Positions 26,824 to 37,601 of a stretch of DNA of 64,000 nucleotides are shown in pieces; the stretch's first letter is position 1; every line of letters starts with the position of its first letter. The stretch covers positions 3,844,001 through 3,908,000 of the forward strand of contig NZ_AUBJ02000001.1 of NCBI RefSeq assembly GCF_000429185.2, read 5' to 3'. The notes under the pieces are model-generated. The model was not told the origin of the DNA, made no database searches, and was given only the letters and a program-made list of their open reading frames with translations. A program made the translations under genes and the position numbers. Source of the DNA: Actinoalloteichus caeruleus DSM 43889. Its GTDB lineage: Bacteria; Actinomycetota; Actinomycetes; Mycobacteriales; Pseudonocardiaceae.

Positions 26824-26943
26824 AGTGCTCTCCCGTCTCTCGCCCCGCGCGATGTGCTAACCACAACGGCGCTTCGTCAACCCAACTTTTCGGCGATTCT
26901 CCGCGCGACCGGGTGATATGCGTCGAGTGAACGGTGACAAGCG

Positions 26944-26977
26944 ACGAGCGGCCCGCCGGTGTCGACGAGCCGCTCGT
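26944..26977 (-). terminator. Terminator after asd
   Basis: A 9-bp stem (26944-26952 with 26969-26977) beginning about 20 bp past the asd stop codon on the minus strand. Confidence 0.6.
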
Positions 26978-26998
26978 TCGATCGGGTGAGGCGCGGGA

Positions 26999-28075
26999 TC
27001 AGGACGTGGCGACCTTCTCCGCGATCTCGTAGGTGTTCAGGGCCGCTCCCTTGCGCAGGTTGTCCCCGCACACGAAGAAGTCCAGCGTGTTCGGGAAGTC
27101 CAACGCCTGGCGGATGCGGCCCACGTAGGTCGGGTCACCACCCACGACCTCGGCCGGCGTCGGGAAGACGCCCCGCTCCGGGTCGTCCCGGAGTACGACG
27201 GACTCCTGGCGGGCGAAGACCTCACGAGCGGCCGCCACCGTCACCTGCCGGCCGAACGTGGCGTGCACGGCGAGCGAGTGCGTGGTGACGACCGGGACGC
27301 GCACGCAGGTCGCGGACACCTTCAGCCCCGGGATCCCGAGGATCTTGCGGGACTCGTTGCGCACCTTCAACTCCTCGGAGGCCCACCCGTCCTCCTTGAG
27401 GGAGCCGGCCCACGGCACGACGTTCAGCGCCAGCGGGGCTGGGAACGGGGACTCGGCGGGCAACCCGGCCGCCGCGAGCGCCTCGGCGACGTCACCAGCC
27501 CGACTGCCGACGTCCTTGCCCGCGACCGCAGCCACCTCGGCGTGGAGCCGGTCGACGCCGGCCTGGCCGGCGCCGGACGCCGCCTGGTAGGACGCCACGA
27601 CGAGCTCGGTCAGGCCGAACTCGTGGTGCAACGCCCCGAGGGCCGCCATCATCGACAGCGTCGTGCAGTTGGGGTTGGCGATGATCCCCTTGGGCCGGCG
27701 GTGCACCTGCTCCGCGTTGACCTCCGGCACCACCAGGGGGACCTCCGGGTCGAGCCGGAAGGCACCGGAGTTGTCCACCACGACGGCGCCCCTGGCGGCC
27801 GCGACCGGGGCCCACTCGGCGGAGACCTCGTCGGGGACGTCGAAGCAGGCGACGTCGACGCCGTCGAACGCCTCCGGGGTCAGTTCGACCACCGTCAGCT
27901 CGGTGCCGCGCACGGTCATCCGCTTCCCGGCCGACCGGGCGGAGGCGATCAGGCGGATCTCACCCCAGGGCACGGTCTCCCTGGAGTTGAGGATGTCGAT
28001 CATCACGGTGCCCACGGCCCCGGTGGCACCGACGACGGCGATCGTCGGGCGGGTCCGGCCGGTGGTGTCGTTCAT
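26999..28075 (-). CDS. asd: Aspartate-semialdehyde dehydrogenase
   Basis: A 358-residue NADPH-dependent enzyme converting aspartyl-4-phosphate to aspartate semialdehyde, the branch point to lysine/DAP, threonine and methionine. The nucleotide-binding loop is [10 protein letters not shown] (residues 16-25). The catalytic cysteine is Cys137 in NPNCTT, and a later THSLAVH holds the active-site His. It follows ask by 37 bp on the same strand, the usual ask-asd operon. The length matches the actinobacterial type. DAP made through this step feeds the wall polymerised by PonA2. Confidence 0.96.
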   Translation of the reverse strand: MNDTTGRTRPTIAVVGATGAVGTVMIDILNSRETVPWGEIRLIASARSAGKRMTVRGTELTVVELTPEAFDGVDVACFDVPDEVSAEWAPVAAARGAVVVDNSGAFRLDPEVPLVVPEVNAEQVHRRPKGIIANPNCTTLSMMAALGALHHEFGLTELVVASYQAASGAGQAGVDRLHAEVAAVAGKDVGSRAGDVAEALAAAGLPAESPFPAPLALNVVPWAGSLKEDGWASEELKVRNESRKILGIPGLKVSATCVRVPVVTTHSLAVHATFGRQVTVAAAREVFARQESVVLRDDPERGVFPTPAEVVGGDPTYVGRIRQALDFPNTLDFFVCGDNLRKGAALNTYEIAEKVATS

Positions 28076-28112
28076 GTTCTGGTTCTTCCTCTCGACTACT
28101 GGTCGGCCGCCG

Positions 28113-29378
28113 TCAGCGCCCGGTCCCCGCGTACACCACGGCTTCCTCGTCGCCGCCGAGCCCGAAGGCGTCGTGGATCGCGCGGACCGCCACGTCGAGG
28201 TCGTCGTCCCGGATCAGCACCGAGATCCGGATCTCGGAGGTGTTGATGATCTCGATGTTCACCCCGGCCGTGGCCAACGCCTCGCAGAAGGAGGCCGTGA
28301 CACCGGGGTGTGAGCGCATCCCCGCTCCCACCAGCGAGACCTTGCCGACGTGGTCGTCGTAGAGGACCTGGTCGAAGCCCACCTCGTCCTTGATCCGCTC
28401 CAGTTCCGCCACCGCGGTCGGGCCGTTGGTCTTGGACAGGGTGAAGGTGATGTCGGTACGGCCGGACACCGTGCCGGACACGTTCTGCAGCACCATGTCG
28501 ATGTCGATCTCGGCGTCGGCGACGACCCGGAAGATCCGCCCGGCGACGCCGGGGTTGTCCGGCACGCCGGTCACCGTCACCTTCGCCTCGGAACGGTCGT
28601 GCGCGACTCCGGTGATCATGGCTTGTTCCACGGAAAGGTCCTCCACTGACCCGGTGACGATGGTTCCCGGCTTCTTGCTGTACGACGAGCGGACGTGGAC
28701 CGGCACCCCGTACCGGCGGGCGTACTCGACGCACCGCAGCATGAGCACCTTCGCCCCGGACGCGGCCAGCTCGAGCATCTCCTCGTACGGGACCATGCTC
28801 AGGTGACGGGCGTCGGGGACGATCCGGGGATCCGCGCTGTACACGCCGTCCACGTCGGTGTAGATCTCGCAGACGTCGGCCTTCAGCGCCGCGGCGAGGG
28901 CCACCGCGGTGGTGTCCGAACCGCCACGGCCGAGGGTCGTGATGTCCCTGGTGTCCTGGGCCACCCCCTGGAAACCGGCGACCAGGACGATGTAGCCCTC
29001 GTCGAGCGCCTGGCGCACCCGGCCGGGGGTGACGTCGATGATCCGCGCCTTCTGGTGGGCGCCGGTGGTGATCACGCCGGCCTGGGATCCGGAGAACGAG
29101 AGCGCCTCGGCGCCCAGCGAGTGGATCGCCATCGCGACCAGGGCGTTGGACATCCGCTCGCCGGCGGTCAACAGCATGTCGAGTTCGCGTTCGGGCGGCG
29201 AGGGCGAGACCTGCTTGGCGAGCTCGAGCAGCTCGTCGGTCGTGTCACCCATCGCGGAGCAGACGACGACCACGTCGTTCCCCGCTTTGCGGGTCTCGAC
29301 GATGCGCTCGGCGACCCGTTTGATGCGGTCCGCGCTCTGCACGGAGGAACCGCCGTACTTCTGGACGACGAGCGCCAC
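28113..29378 (-). CDS. ask: Aspartate kinase (alpha, with internal beta start)
   Basis: A 421-residue aspartokinase phosphorylating aspartate. GTG 29378 has GAGGAGG nine bases upstream. The kinase signature VQKYGGSSV (residues 5-13) and the later GRGGSDTTA are present. Two ACT domains (about residues 265-415) give feedback control by lysine/threonine. A GTG at 28646 (codon 245, [11 protein letters not shown]) is where related organisms start a separate regulatory beta subunit from the same gene. The long frame upstream of 29378 is not coding. Operon with asd. The divergent neighbour is a glycosyltransferase. Confidence 0.95.
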   Translation of the reverse strand: MALVVQKYGGSSVQSADRIKRVAERIVETRKAGNDVVVVCSAMGDTTDELLELAKQVSPSPPERELDMLLTAGERMSNALVAMAIHSLGAEALSFSGSQAGVITTGAHQKARIIDVTPGRVRQALDEGYIVLVAGFQGVAQDTRDITTLGRGGSDTTAVALAAALKADVCEIYTDVDGVYSADPRIVPDARHLSMVPYEEMLELAASGAKVLMLRCVEYARRYGVPVHVRSSYSKKPGTIVTGSVEDLSVEQAMITGVAHDRSEAKVTVTGVPDNPGVAGRIFRVVADAEIDIDMVLQNVSGTVSGRTDITFTLSKTNGPTAVAELERIKDEVGFDQVLYDDHVGKVSLVGAGMRSHPGVTASFCEALATAGVNIEIINTSEIRISVLIRDDDLDVAVRAIHDAFGLGGDEEAVVYAGTGR

Positions 29379-29560
29379 GTGTCCAAACCTCCTCAGGTCA
29401 GTCCGTCTGGCAGTGCGGGACGGCCCGACCCGAAGCAGCTCGGCAGCAGTTGGACAGCCCCGCCGCCAAGTCAGCGTACAGAGAACTAACGCCGGACCCG
29501 AGTACCAATGGCCCGAAGTAGCCTGGGCGACCGAGTTGACGAGTGGTGCGGAGGAGCGCG

Positions 29561-30802
29561 TTGCGCGTAGATGCGGAGGCCCAGTCGGCCCACGCGAACA
29601 CACCCCGGAAAGACGACCCTGACCTGGGTGGGGATGCCGGTTCGACGGACCGTCGGTGGCGGCTCCCGGCGGGCTGGACCCGACACCCCGCCGTCCACCT
29701 GTTGGCTCCCGGTGTGGTCTACCTCGCACTCGTGCGAATCGGGCTCCTCGTGCTGGGGTGGATGGCCGATGCCAACGACGTGTCGACCACGGACGCGCGC
29801 ACGGTGTGGGACGGCCAGTGGTTCCTCGGCATCGCCGAGTACGGCTACGCGGGGGTACCGCCGACCCTGGTCGACGCCTTCGGGAACCGCTCCGCCGAGA
29901 CCCCGCTGGCCTTCTTCCCCGGCTACCCGTTGCTCGTGCGGTGGGTGTCGGAGCTGCCGGGGGCGGGCCTGGTCGGTGCCGCCTTCGCGGTGAGCACCGT
30001 TTCCGGGGTCGCGTGCGCCTACGCCCTGGCGCGGCTGGGGGAGCACGTCGGGGGTTCCCGCCGGGCGGGACTGCTGACGGTGGCGCTGTTCGCCGCCTCG
30101 CCGATGGCGGTGGTGCTGTCCATGGCCTACTCCGAGGCCCTGTTCTGCGCGTTGGCCGCCTGGGCGCTGGTCGGCGTCGTCGAACGGCGGTGGCTGGTCG
30201 CCGGCCTGTGCGCCGCCGCGGCCGGTCTGGTGCGCCCCACCGCCGGGGCTCTGGTGATGGCCGTCGGGCTGGCGGCGCTGGTCGCGGTCCTCTCCCGCCG
30301 CGACGGGTGGCGGCCCTGGGTGGCTGGTCTGCTCGCCCCGCTGGGGCTGCTCGCCTACCTGGGTTGGGTCGCCACGAGCACGGGTTCCTTGACGGGCTGG
30401 TTCGACCTCCAGGAGCGGGGGTGGGACTCCCGCTTCGACGGCGGGGCGGCGACGCTCCGCTTCACCCTCGACGTGCTGGCCTCGGCTCCCTCGGTGCTGG
30501 AGGTCGCCACCGTGGCGATCCTGGTGGGAGCGGTGGTGTTGCTGCTCGTGGGGATCCGCATGGGCGTCTCCTGGCCGCTCATGGTGTACGCGGCCGGTGT
30601 GCTGATGATGGACGTCGGGTCCAACGGGCTGATGAACTCCAAGGCACGTCTGCTGTTGCCCGCGTTCACCCTCCTGCTGCCCGCCGCCGTCGCGCTGTCC
30701 CGCCGTCGTCCCGGCACGGTGGCCGCCGTGCTGGGCGGTGTCGTCGTCACGGGATCGTGGTTCGGGGCGTACGCGCTGACCGCCTGGCCCTACGCGATCT
30801 GA
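29561..30802 (+). CDS. PIG-V/GT39-like membrane glycosyltransferase
   Basis: A membrane protein of about 413 residues with roughly eight to nine helices. The segment [18 protein letters not shown] after the first helix holds the Asp expected in the first loop of dolichyl/polyprenyl-phosphate mannosyltransferases, followed by [15 protein letters not shown], as in PIG-V-like proteins. It probably transfers mannose or another sugar from a polyprenyl donor to envelope glycolipid on the outer face. TTG 29561 was chosen because GGAGG (29550-29554) sits six bases before it; GTGs at 29543 and 29546 are in frame. Divergent from ask. Confidence 0.78.
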   Translation: MRVDAEAQSAHANTPRKDDPDLGGDAGSTDRRWRLPAGWTRHPAVHLLAPGVVYLALVRIGLLVLGWMADANDVSTTDARTVWDGQWFLGIAEYGYAGVPPTLVDAFGNRSAETPLAFFPGYPLLVRWVSELPGAGLVGAAFAVSTVSGVACAYALARLGEHVGGSRRAGLLTVALFAASPMAVVLSMAYSEALFCALAAWALVGVVERRWLVAGLCAAAAGLVRPTAGALVMAVGLAALVAVLSRRDGWRPWVAGLLAPLGLLAYLGWVATSTGSLTGWFDLQERGWDSRFDGGAATLRFTLDVLASAPSVLEVATVAILVGAVVLLLVGIRMGVSWPLMVYAAGVLMMDVGSNGLMNSKARLLLPAFTLLLPAAVALSRRRPGTVAAVLGGVVVTGSWFGAYALTAWPYAI

Positions 30803-30898
30803 TCCGGAGCGGGGGCGGAAGTACCCGGCACGGGGACTGCCCCGGTACCCGCCCCCTCGGTAGGGTGGCGCCGAAGCCGGAGGGCCGGGAGGTGCCGT

Positions 30899-31531
30899 GT
30901 GACGGAGACCGAAGCACCGGACGAGCGGCGGGGCGGGTGGGCCGAGACCAGTGCTCCCGTGCACCCGCTGATCGCGGGCCGCTGGAGCCCGCGGTCGCTG
31001 GACCCGACGGCGACCGTGAGCGAGGAGGCGCTTCGCGCCCTCTTCGAGGCCGCCAGGTGGGCGCCGTCGTGGGGGAACACCCAACCAGCTCGCTACCTGC
31101 TCGGCCGGCGGGGGGACGACACGTTCGACCGGATCCTCCAGACCCTGAACCGGGGGAACCGGGGATGGGCCCAGTCGGCCGGAGCGCTCGTCGTCGGCGT
31201 CGCGACCGTGTTGGACGGCACCGGTCAACCCCTGCCCTACGCCGAGTACGGCCTCGGGTTGGCTACCCAGAACCTGGTCCTCCAGGCGGTCGCCGAGGGC
31301 TTGGTCGCCCACCAGATGGCGGGTTTCGACAGCGACGCCGTCGCCGAGCTGTTCGACATCCCCGACAGTCACGAGGCCCGGGTGGTCATCGCCGTGGGCC
31401 ACCTGGCGGCCCCGGGAACCGGTGACCCGGTGACGAGGGAGCGGGACGCGCGTCCCCGGGTCCGCCGCGACCTGTCCGAACTCGTCTTCCACGGCGACTG
31501 GGCGCACCCGGCGTACCCGGGCGCCGACTGA
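30899..31531 (+). CDS. Nitroreductase-family protein
   Basis: A 210-residue FMN-dependent oxidoreductase of the nitroreductase fold. The FMN-binding start HPLIAGRWSPRSLD, AARWAPSWGNTQPARYL and the later GLATQNLVLQAVAEGLVAHQM are typical. Members reduce nitroaromatics, quinones or related electrophiles with NAD(P)H; the natural substrate is unknown. The GTG start at 30899 has GGGAGG six bases upstream. It stands alone after the glycosyltransferase and is convergent with a small membrane protein gene. Confidence 0.9.
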   Translation: MTETEAPDERRGGWAETSAPVHPLIAGRWSPRSLDPTATVSEEALRALFEAARWAPSWGNTQPARYLLGRRGDDTFDRILQTLNRGNRGWAQSAGALVVGVATVLDGTGQPLPYAEYGLGLATQNLVLQAVAEGLVAHQMAGFDSDAVAELFDIPDSHEARVVIAVGHLAAPGTGDPVTRERDARPRVRRDLSELVFHGDWAHPAYPGAD

Positions 31532-31566
31532 TCGCCAGTCCCGCGACCGCCTCGGGACCGGGTGGC

Positions 31567-31854
31567 TCAGCCGAAGATCTTCGCGGCGACGCCCATCACC
31601 AACACCCAGAACGCGGCGGCGAGCCCGTAGTCGGCCAGCAGTTGGAGAGTGGGGTTCCCCGCGTCGAGGAGGCCGGGGAAGAACAACGAGAGGAAGTCGG
31701 CCGCGTCGGCGACCGTCGAGACCAACTCCTGGTTCTCCCCCCAGCCGAACAGGGTGAAGACGATGTGCCCTACCAGGATGGCGGCCAGCGCGAAGCCGAC
31801 GAGGTTGATCAGTGTCGCCACGGTCGAGGGACCGCGCTGTCTCCGTGCCGCCAT
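31567..31854 (-). CDS. Small membrane protein of unknown function
   Basis: A 95-residue protein with two predicted helices: about residues 12-36 (VATLINLVGFALAAILVG) and 74-92 (YGLAAAFWVLVMGVA), joined by an acidic, hydrophobic-rich loop. The N-terminus is basic (MAARRQRG), so it is probably inside. ATG 31854 is chosen because the upstream extension lacks coding character. The layout resembles YggT-like or tryptophan-rich small membrane proteins, but no clear motif is seen. It lies upstream and divergent of leuA. Confidence 0.7.
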   Translation of the reverse strand: MAARRQRGPSTVATLINLVGFALAAILVGHIVFTLFGWGENQELVSTVADAADFLSLFFPGLLDAGNPTLQLLADYGLAAAFWVLVMGVAAKIFG

Positions 31855-32294
31855 GCCCACGAGTGTGCCGGGTGACGGGCTGCGAGGGAAGATCCGCCTC
31901 CCGCCGGCAGCGCCCTGTCCGGTGCCGGACGAGCGAGGGGGCCGTCCCCCGGCGAGCGGGCCGACGGGTCCGACCCGTCGGGGTGGCCGGGACGGACCGA
32001 GGAGGGGCTGGCCGGGTGGCGCCAGGGCCGAGGACGTCACCGGGTGGCGATGGGCTCGCCGGACCGACCCGCCACCCACTTCGAGGGGAGGCGCGAGCTC
32101 CCGTGTCGGACGCCGAGGACGGGAGGTCCAGCACCGCACCGGTGGGGACATCGGCTGGTGTGCTCTCCGCCACCCTCCCGCCCGGGCGAGGGGTTCCGCC
32201 GGCACCCTGAAGGCTGGTGGACGACGTGGCGGACAGCCTGGACGACCGTCCCCCCAGGTCAACGAGGTGAACGCCCAGATCGTGGACAGCCGGC
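31855..32294. other. 440-bp non-coding stretch upstream of leuA control region
   Basis: Several overlapping open frames exist on both strands but none shows a start signal or known motif. No RNA gene was recognised. It probably contains the promoter of the small membrane protein gene. Confidence 0.5.
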
Positions 32295-32324
32295 TTCCGA
32301 TCGGGTCCCGGTCGGGGTTAGGCT
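32295..32324 (+). promoter_or_regulatory. Candidate leuA promoter
   Basis: TTCCGA (32295-32300), an 18-bp spacer and TAGGCT (32319-32324) would start the transcript at about 32331, exactly at the GTG of the leader peptide. That would make the leader leaderless, a common actinobacterial arrangement. Confidence 0.55.
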
Positions 32325-32330
32325 CGGGCC

Positions 32331-32365
32331 GTGGCTCGTGGCCTGCTGCTTCTCCGCCGCGACGG

Positions 32366-32372
<7 letters not shown>
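32331..32372 (+). CDS. leuA leader peptide with four consecutive Leu codons
   Basis: A 13-codon frame starting with GTG and ending TGA reads M-A-R-G-L-L-L-L-R-R-D-G-V. Leucine codons 5-8 are CTG, CTG, CTT and CTC in a row. It lies 75 bp before leuA, immediately after a candidate promoter, and is followed by competing hairpins. Runs of codons for the product amino acid are the hallmark of ribosome-mediated attenuation, in which leucine shortage stalls the ribosome and changes downstream RNA folding. Leader-peptide control of leuA has been proposed in actinobacteria. It is far too short for standard gene callers. Confidence 0.75.
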
Positions 32373-34238
<1,866 letters not shown>

Positions 34239-34244
34239 CGACGC

Positions 34245-34277
34245 GGGGTGGTCGGCCGCGAACCGGCCGACCACCCC
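34245..34277. terminator. Bidirectional terminator between leuA and lipoprotein gene
   Basis: A 13-bp perfect stem (34245-34257 with 34265-34277), 7-nt loop, 6 bp after the leuA stop and 19 bp before the stop of the convergent gene. Confidence 0.8.
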
Positions 34278-34296
34278 CGCGCCTACGGCCTGCGGA

Positions 34297-34995
34297 TCAC
34301 TTCCACCAACGGACCGGCTCGGCGGAGTAGTCGGTGCCGGGCACCTCGTCCGACCGGTCGTTGCGCCAGATCTCGAAGCCCGCGACCTCGGTGGCCTCCG
34401 GGGCCAGCGAGATGTCACAGGCCTGGTAGCTGGCGCCGACCTCGGTGAAGTCGCCGCCCGCGGACCCGCTGTCGCACTGGTCGAGACCGCCGAAGATGAT
34501 GGTCAGGTCCTGGGCGCGGGAACCGTCGGGCAGGATTCCCCTGGTCCCGCCGACCGAGGCGTAGGCGAGGTCGTCGCCGCTCTCGTTGGTGACGGTGTAC
34601 TTGAGGTAGTAGGGCACCAGGCCGGCGACCTGGTCACCCATGTCGAGGGGGTCGAGGTCGGAGGGCGAGCCCTGCTCGATCGCGTCCAGGGTGATGCTGA
34701 TGACGCCGGTCGAGTCGGCGTACTTGAAGGGGATGTAGGCGGGCTCACCCAGCGCGAGCTCGGTGCCCTGCGGGGTGAACTCCCCGGAGAACTCACCGGC
34801 CGGCTCGACCGGGACGTCCGAGGCGTCGACCTCCTCGTCCTCCGCCACCTCGCTCTCGGGGGCGATCTCGGAGGTGGCCTCAGTCGGGGTCGAGGAACCC
34901 GCCTCGGCGTTGCCCTCCTCCGTGGAGGAACAACCGGCCAGCACCACCGCGGAGGCGGCGACCGCGACGAGGGGGGACCATGAACGGATTCGCAA
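34297..34995 (-). CDS. Lipoprotein of unknown function
   Basis: A 232-residue secreted lipoprotein. TTG 34995 is taken as the start because GGAG lies six bases upstream and it gives a compact signal peptide (MRIRSWSPLVAVAASAVV) with lipobox LAGC and lipidated Cys22. An acidic low-complexity linker of about 45 residues follows, then a beta-rich domain (YIPFKYADSTGVISITLDAI, VPYYLKYTVTNESGDDLAYAS) reminiscent of the DUF4352-like immunoglobulin-type domain, with two further cysteines (DQCDS, YQACD) that may pair. Function unknown. A strong inverted repeat lies in its leader. Confidence 0.8.
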   Translation of the reverse strand: MRIRSWSPLVAVAASAVVLAGCSSTEEGNAEAGSSTPTEATSEIAPESEVAEDEEVDASDVPVEPAGEFSGEFTPQGTELALGEPAYIPFKYADSTGVISITLDAIEQGSPSDLDPLDMGDQVAGLVPYYLKYTVTNESGDDLAYASVGGTRGILPDGSRAQDLTIIFGGLDQCDSGSAGGDFTEVGASYQACDISLAPEATEVAGFEIWRNDRSDEVPGTDYSAEPVRWWK

Positions 34996-35026
34996 GGGTG
35001 TCTCCTGTGTGAACCGCGCGCACCGC

Positions 35027-35053
35027 ACCGGGGAGTCGCGAGGACTCCCCGGT
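35027..35053. promoter_or_regulatory. 11-bp inverted repeat in the lipoprotein leader
   Basis: Positions 35027-35037 and 35043-35053 are exact inverted copies separated by five bases. It lies 32 bp upstream of the lipoprotein TTG start, so it can be an operator or a 5' UTR hairpin. The other parts of the 372-bp gap 34996-35367 show only a short possible stem near 35152-35171. Confidence 0.5.
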
Positions 35054-35367
35054 CGGTACGACGATGCGAAAGTGGACCCCAGGGCACGAGTGAGTATGCC
35101 GTTCACACCCCTCACACACCCCCCGAATGGATGAATTTGTTGGCAAGAAAACCCGCGTCGCCCAGCGGGTGAAGGAGGGAACGCGGTGCGTGACCGGTTC
35201 CCGCCGTTCTTCCGAGCCGGGGTGGTGCGCTCCGGCGACTCGTGGTGATCGGACCGCTACCGCTCCTGGCGTACCATCGCCACCCAGCCGAACGAGCCTT
35301 CGGTCGCCGCCCACCCTCCCCGGACGTACGGTTGGCGCACCCGGCCCGCCGCTCCAACGAGGAGACG

Positions 35368-35622
35368 ATGATGGACACCGGATCGGACGACGAGCTGCGC
35401 TGGTGGGTCAACTGCGTGGACTTCTCCGGACGCACGCGTCGGATCAGCGTCCTCGTCATGGGAGACCGGGTGGCCGTCGTCACCCCTCCCGGGGAGACGG
35501 CGGTGTTGAGCGCATCCGACGCGGCCCAGCTGGCGTTGGCCCTCGACAAGGCGGCGAGCGGTGAGCGGAACGCGACCGGGTCGCTGCCCACCCCTCGCCC
35601 GGGGCCGACCGAGGGCGACTGA
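35368..35622 (+). CDS. Small protein of unknown function
   Basis: An 84-residue protein (or 83 from the second ATG, 35371). GAGGAG lies just upstream and decides the start. The sequence ELRWWVNCVDFSGRTRRISVLVMGDRVAVVTPPGETAVLS suggests a small beta-rich domain, followed by a short Ala/Leu helix (DAAQLALALDKAA) and a disordered tail. No signal peptide or membrane segment. It is not recognised as a known family, although similar short proteins are common beside regulators in Pseudonocardiaceae. It sits between the lipoprotein (divergent) and the ArsR gene. Confidence 0.65.
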   Translation: MMDTGSDDELRWWVNCVDFSGRTRRISVLVMGDRVAVVTPPGETAVLSASDAAQLALALDKAASGERNATGSLPTPRPGPTEGD

Positions 35623-35691
35623 CCCGGGGCCGGCCACCGCGCCGCCTCCGCGACCCACCTCGCGCGCCCAGACTCAGCCCGCGACGCTTGT

Positions 35692-35715
35692 GTAGCTGGA
35701 CAGCTACGTAGCTGT
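35692..35715 (+). promoter_or_regulatory. ArsR-type operator with three half-sites
   Basis: GTAGCT, AGCTAC and GTAGCT form two overlapping palindromes: 35692-35707 (6+4+6) and the perfect 16-bp palindrome 35700-35715. A -10-like TACTAAT follows at 35721-35727 and the ArsR ATG at 35733, so the mRNA may be leaderless. The operator would cover the -35 region and allow autorepression. Confidence 0.65.
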
Positions 35716-35732
35716 CGTGCTACTAATCGGTC

Positions 35733-36077
35733 ATGACGCACGCGGTGTTCGAGGCTCTCGCCGATCCCACCCGCCGTCGGCTGCTGGAGCTGCTGGCCGA
35801 CGGTGACCGCACCGCGGGGGAACTCGCGGGCGAGTTCAGCACGGCACGGCCCACCGTCTCCCGCCACCTGCGGGTACTGCGGGAGGCGGGCCTGGTGGGC
35901 TGGCGGTCCGAGGCCCAACAACGCGTGTACCACCTCGTCCCGGCCTCGTTGGCCGAGGCCGGGGACTGGGTCGACCGGGTGCGCGACCGGTGGTCGCGCC
36001 GACTGGACCAGTTGGAACACCATCTCGACCGGCTCGCGGCCGAGTCGACCCACGGCAGCACGCCGACAGCGGACTGA
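35733..36077 (+). CDS. ArsR-family transcriptional regulator
   Basis: A 114-residue winged-helix repressor. The N-terminus FEALADPTRRRLLELLADGDRTAGELAGEF and recognition helix STARPTVSRHLRVLREAGLV are diagnostic. There is no ELCVCDL-type metal-binding cysteine motif, and no cysteine at all, so it does not sense arsenic. It forms an operon with the following SRPBCC gene (10 bp apart), a widespread ArsR-AHSA1 pair in which the regulator may sense a ligand bound by the partner. No Shine-Dalgarno is seen before the ATG. Confidence 0.92.
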   Translation: MTHAVFEALADPTRRRLLELLADGDRTAGELAGEFSTARPTVSRHLRVLREAGLVGWRSEAQQRVYHLVPASLAEAGDWVDRVRDRWSRRLDQLEHHLDRLAAESTHGSTPTAD

Positions 36078-36087
36078 GGAGTAGGAC

Positions 36088-36618
36088 GTGGAGCACCAAC
36101 GACGGACGACGGACCCCCGGGACCTCGCGCCTCCCCCGGAAGCGGGAACGCTCGGCCTGGGGGATGACGGGGCCTGGCAGATCCTGTTCCGGCGGCACCT
36201 CGCCCACCCGATCGACCGGGTGTGGTCCGCCCTGAGCCAACCCGAGCACCAGCGGGAGTGGCTTCCCGGCGTGCGGATCGAGGTCCGGCCGGGCGGGTCC
36301 GTGCTCTTCGACTTCGGTGACGAGGGCAGCGCGGAGGGCACCGTCGCAGTGGTCGAGGCTCCAACGCTGCTCGAGCACAGCTGGTGCTGGTCCGACGAAC
36401 CGCCCTCGACGGTGCGATGGGAACTCGCGACCGCCGCCGACGGGGGAACGGAGCTCGTACTCCGCCACCGGGCGGTGGACCAGGGGCCGGCCGCCGACTT
36501 CGCCGTCGGCTGGCACGGCATCCTCGACGGCCTCCGCGCGCACCTCGACGGGGGAACCGCCAGCACCGACCACGCCGCGCTCGACGCCTGGTACCGGGCG
36601 GCCGCCGCGCGGTCCTGA
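36088..36618 (+). CDS. SRPBCC/AHSA1-domain protein
   Basis: A 176-residue helix-grip protein. The Bet v1-like pattern is seen: FRRHLAHPIDRVWSALSQPEHQREWLPG, then DFGDEGSAEGTVAVVEAP, LEHSWCWS and a final long helix with GWHGILDGLRAHLDGG. Such domains bind hydrophobic ligands in an internal cavity. GTG 36088 has GAGGAG six bases upstream. Its regulator is the gene before it. Function and ligand are unknown. Confidence 0.87.
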   Translation: MEHQRRTTDPRDLAPPPEAGTLGLGDDGAWQILFRRHLAHPIDRVWSALSQPEHQREWLPGVRIEVRPGGSVLFDFGDEGSAEGTVAVVEAPTLLEHSWCWSDEPPSTVRWELATAADGGTELVLRHRAVDQGPAADFAVGWHGILDGLRAHLDGGTASTDHAALDAWYRAAAARS

Positions 36619-36773
36619 GGCGACCTGCCCGGCGAGGACATCCTCTCACTCGGTCAGGTGATAGTCCTCGACTCGGTGCTCGACCACGGGTATCACGGCC
36701 GTGTGCACTGTGGACCTGCCACCCACCGACGACCCTGGTCACCACCGTCCCGACGGCGTCGGGACCGGGACCG

Positions 36774-37601
36774 ATGACCGCGCGCGTGGTGCTGGTCTCC
36801 GGCGCCTTGACCCGCCCTGATCGGACCTACGCCACCCTGGCCGCCGAGCTGGCCGAGCGCCACCTGGAACCCACGGCCATCCCGTGGGGCCCGGCGTGGC
36901 GCTCGGCCGACACCCTCGCGGCGTACGGGGTGGCGGACGAGGCCCGTCTCGTGGAGGACCACCTGGACCACTTCGACGGGCCCGTGTCGGTCGTGGGCCA
37001 CTCCTGCGGCTGCCTCGCGGCGATCCTCTTCGCCCTCGCCCGCCCACATCGGGTGACCAGTCTGACGTTGGTGGACATCGCGTGGCTGGGCAACCGTCCC
37101 CGGTGGCCGGGTCAGGCGGAGTTCACCGCCGAGATGGACCGGATCGCCGCTCTCCCCCCGGCCCGGGTGGGCCCGGCCTTCGCGGCCGCGTTCTCCCCAC
37201 CCGGCCCCCGGCCCGCATCCGCGCCGGCGGTCCCACCCCCCGAGCTCGGACGTCTGGTGACGGAGGCGCGGGTCGGCTGGACCTCATGGCGCCGGGACCC
37301 GCTGGAACCGGAGCTCGACCGGCTGACGATGCCGGTGCACCTGCCCTTCTCCACCTCGAGCCCGACCTGGATGCGCGCCGTCGCCGTCGCGCTCGCGGCC
37401 CGCCTCCCGAACGCGACCAGCTCGCGACTACCGGGAACGCACCTGAACGTCGTGAGCCGGAACGCCGGGCGGATCGCGTCGTGGATCCACCGGCACGTCG
37501 CCACGTCCGCCGGAGCCCCGGCGACGGGTGTCGGCCGGGGCGGACCCGAGGGCCGCGCGCCCGGCCCTCGGTCCCCGATCAGGGTCCCAACACCTCCGTG
37601 A
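36774..37601 (+). CDS. Alpha/beta-hydrolase fold protein
   Basis: A protein of about 275 residues. The nucleophile elbow [16 protein letters not shown] (Ser in GHSCG) and a C-terminal PGTHLNVVS with the likely catalytic His support an alpha/beta hydrolase. The N-terminus [23 protein letters not shown] forms the first beta strand and oxyanion loop. ATG 36774 was chosen; the frame is open upstream without coding character. The 3' end overlaps the convergent ABC ATPase gene by 23 bp. The substrate is unknown. Confidence 0.78.
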   Translation: MTARVVLVSGALTRPDRTYATLAAELAERHLEPTAIPWGPAWRSADTLAAYGVADEARLVEDHLDHFDGPVSVVGHSCGCLAAILFALARPHRVTSLTLVDIAWLGNRPRWPGQAEFTAEMDRIAALPPARVGPAFAAAFSPPGPRPASAPAVPPPELGRLVTEARVGWTSWRRDPLEPELDRLTMPVHLPFSTSSPTWMRAVAVALAARLPNATSSRLPGTHLNVVSRNAGRIASWIHRHVATSAGAPATGVGRGGPEGRAPGPRSPIRVPTPP

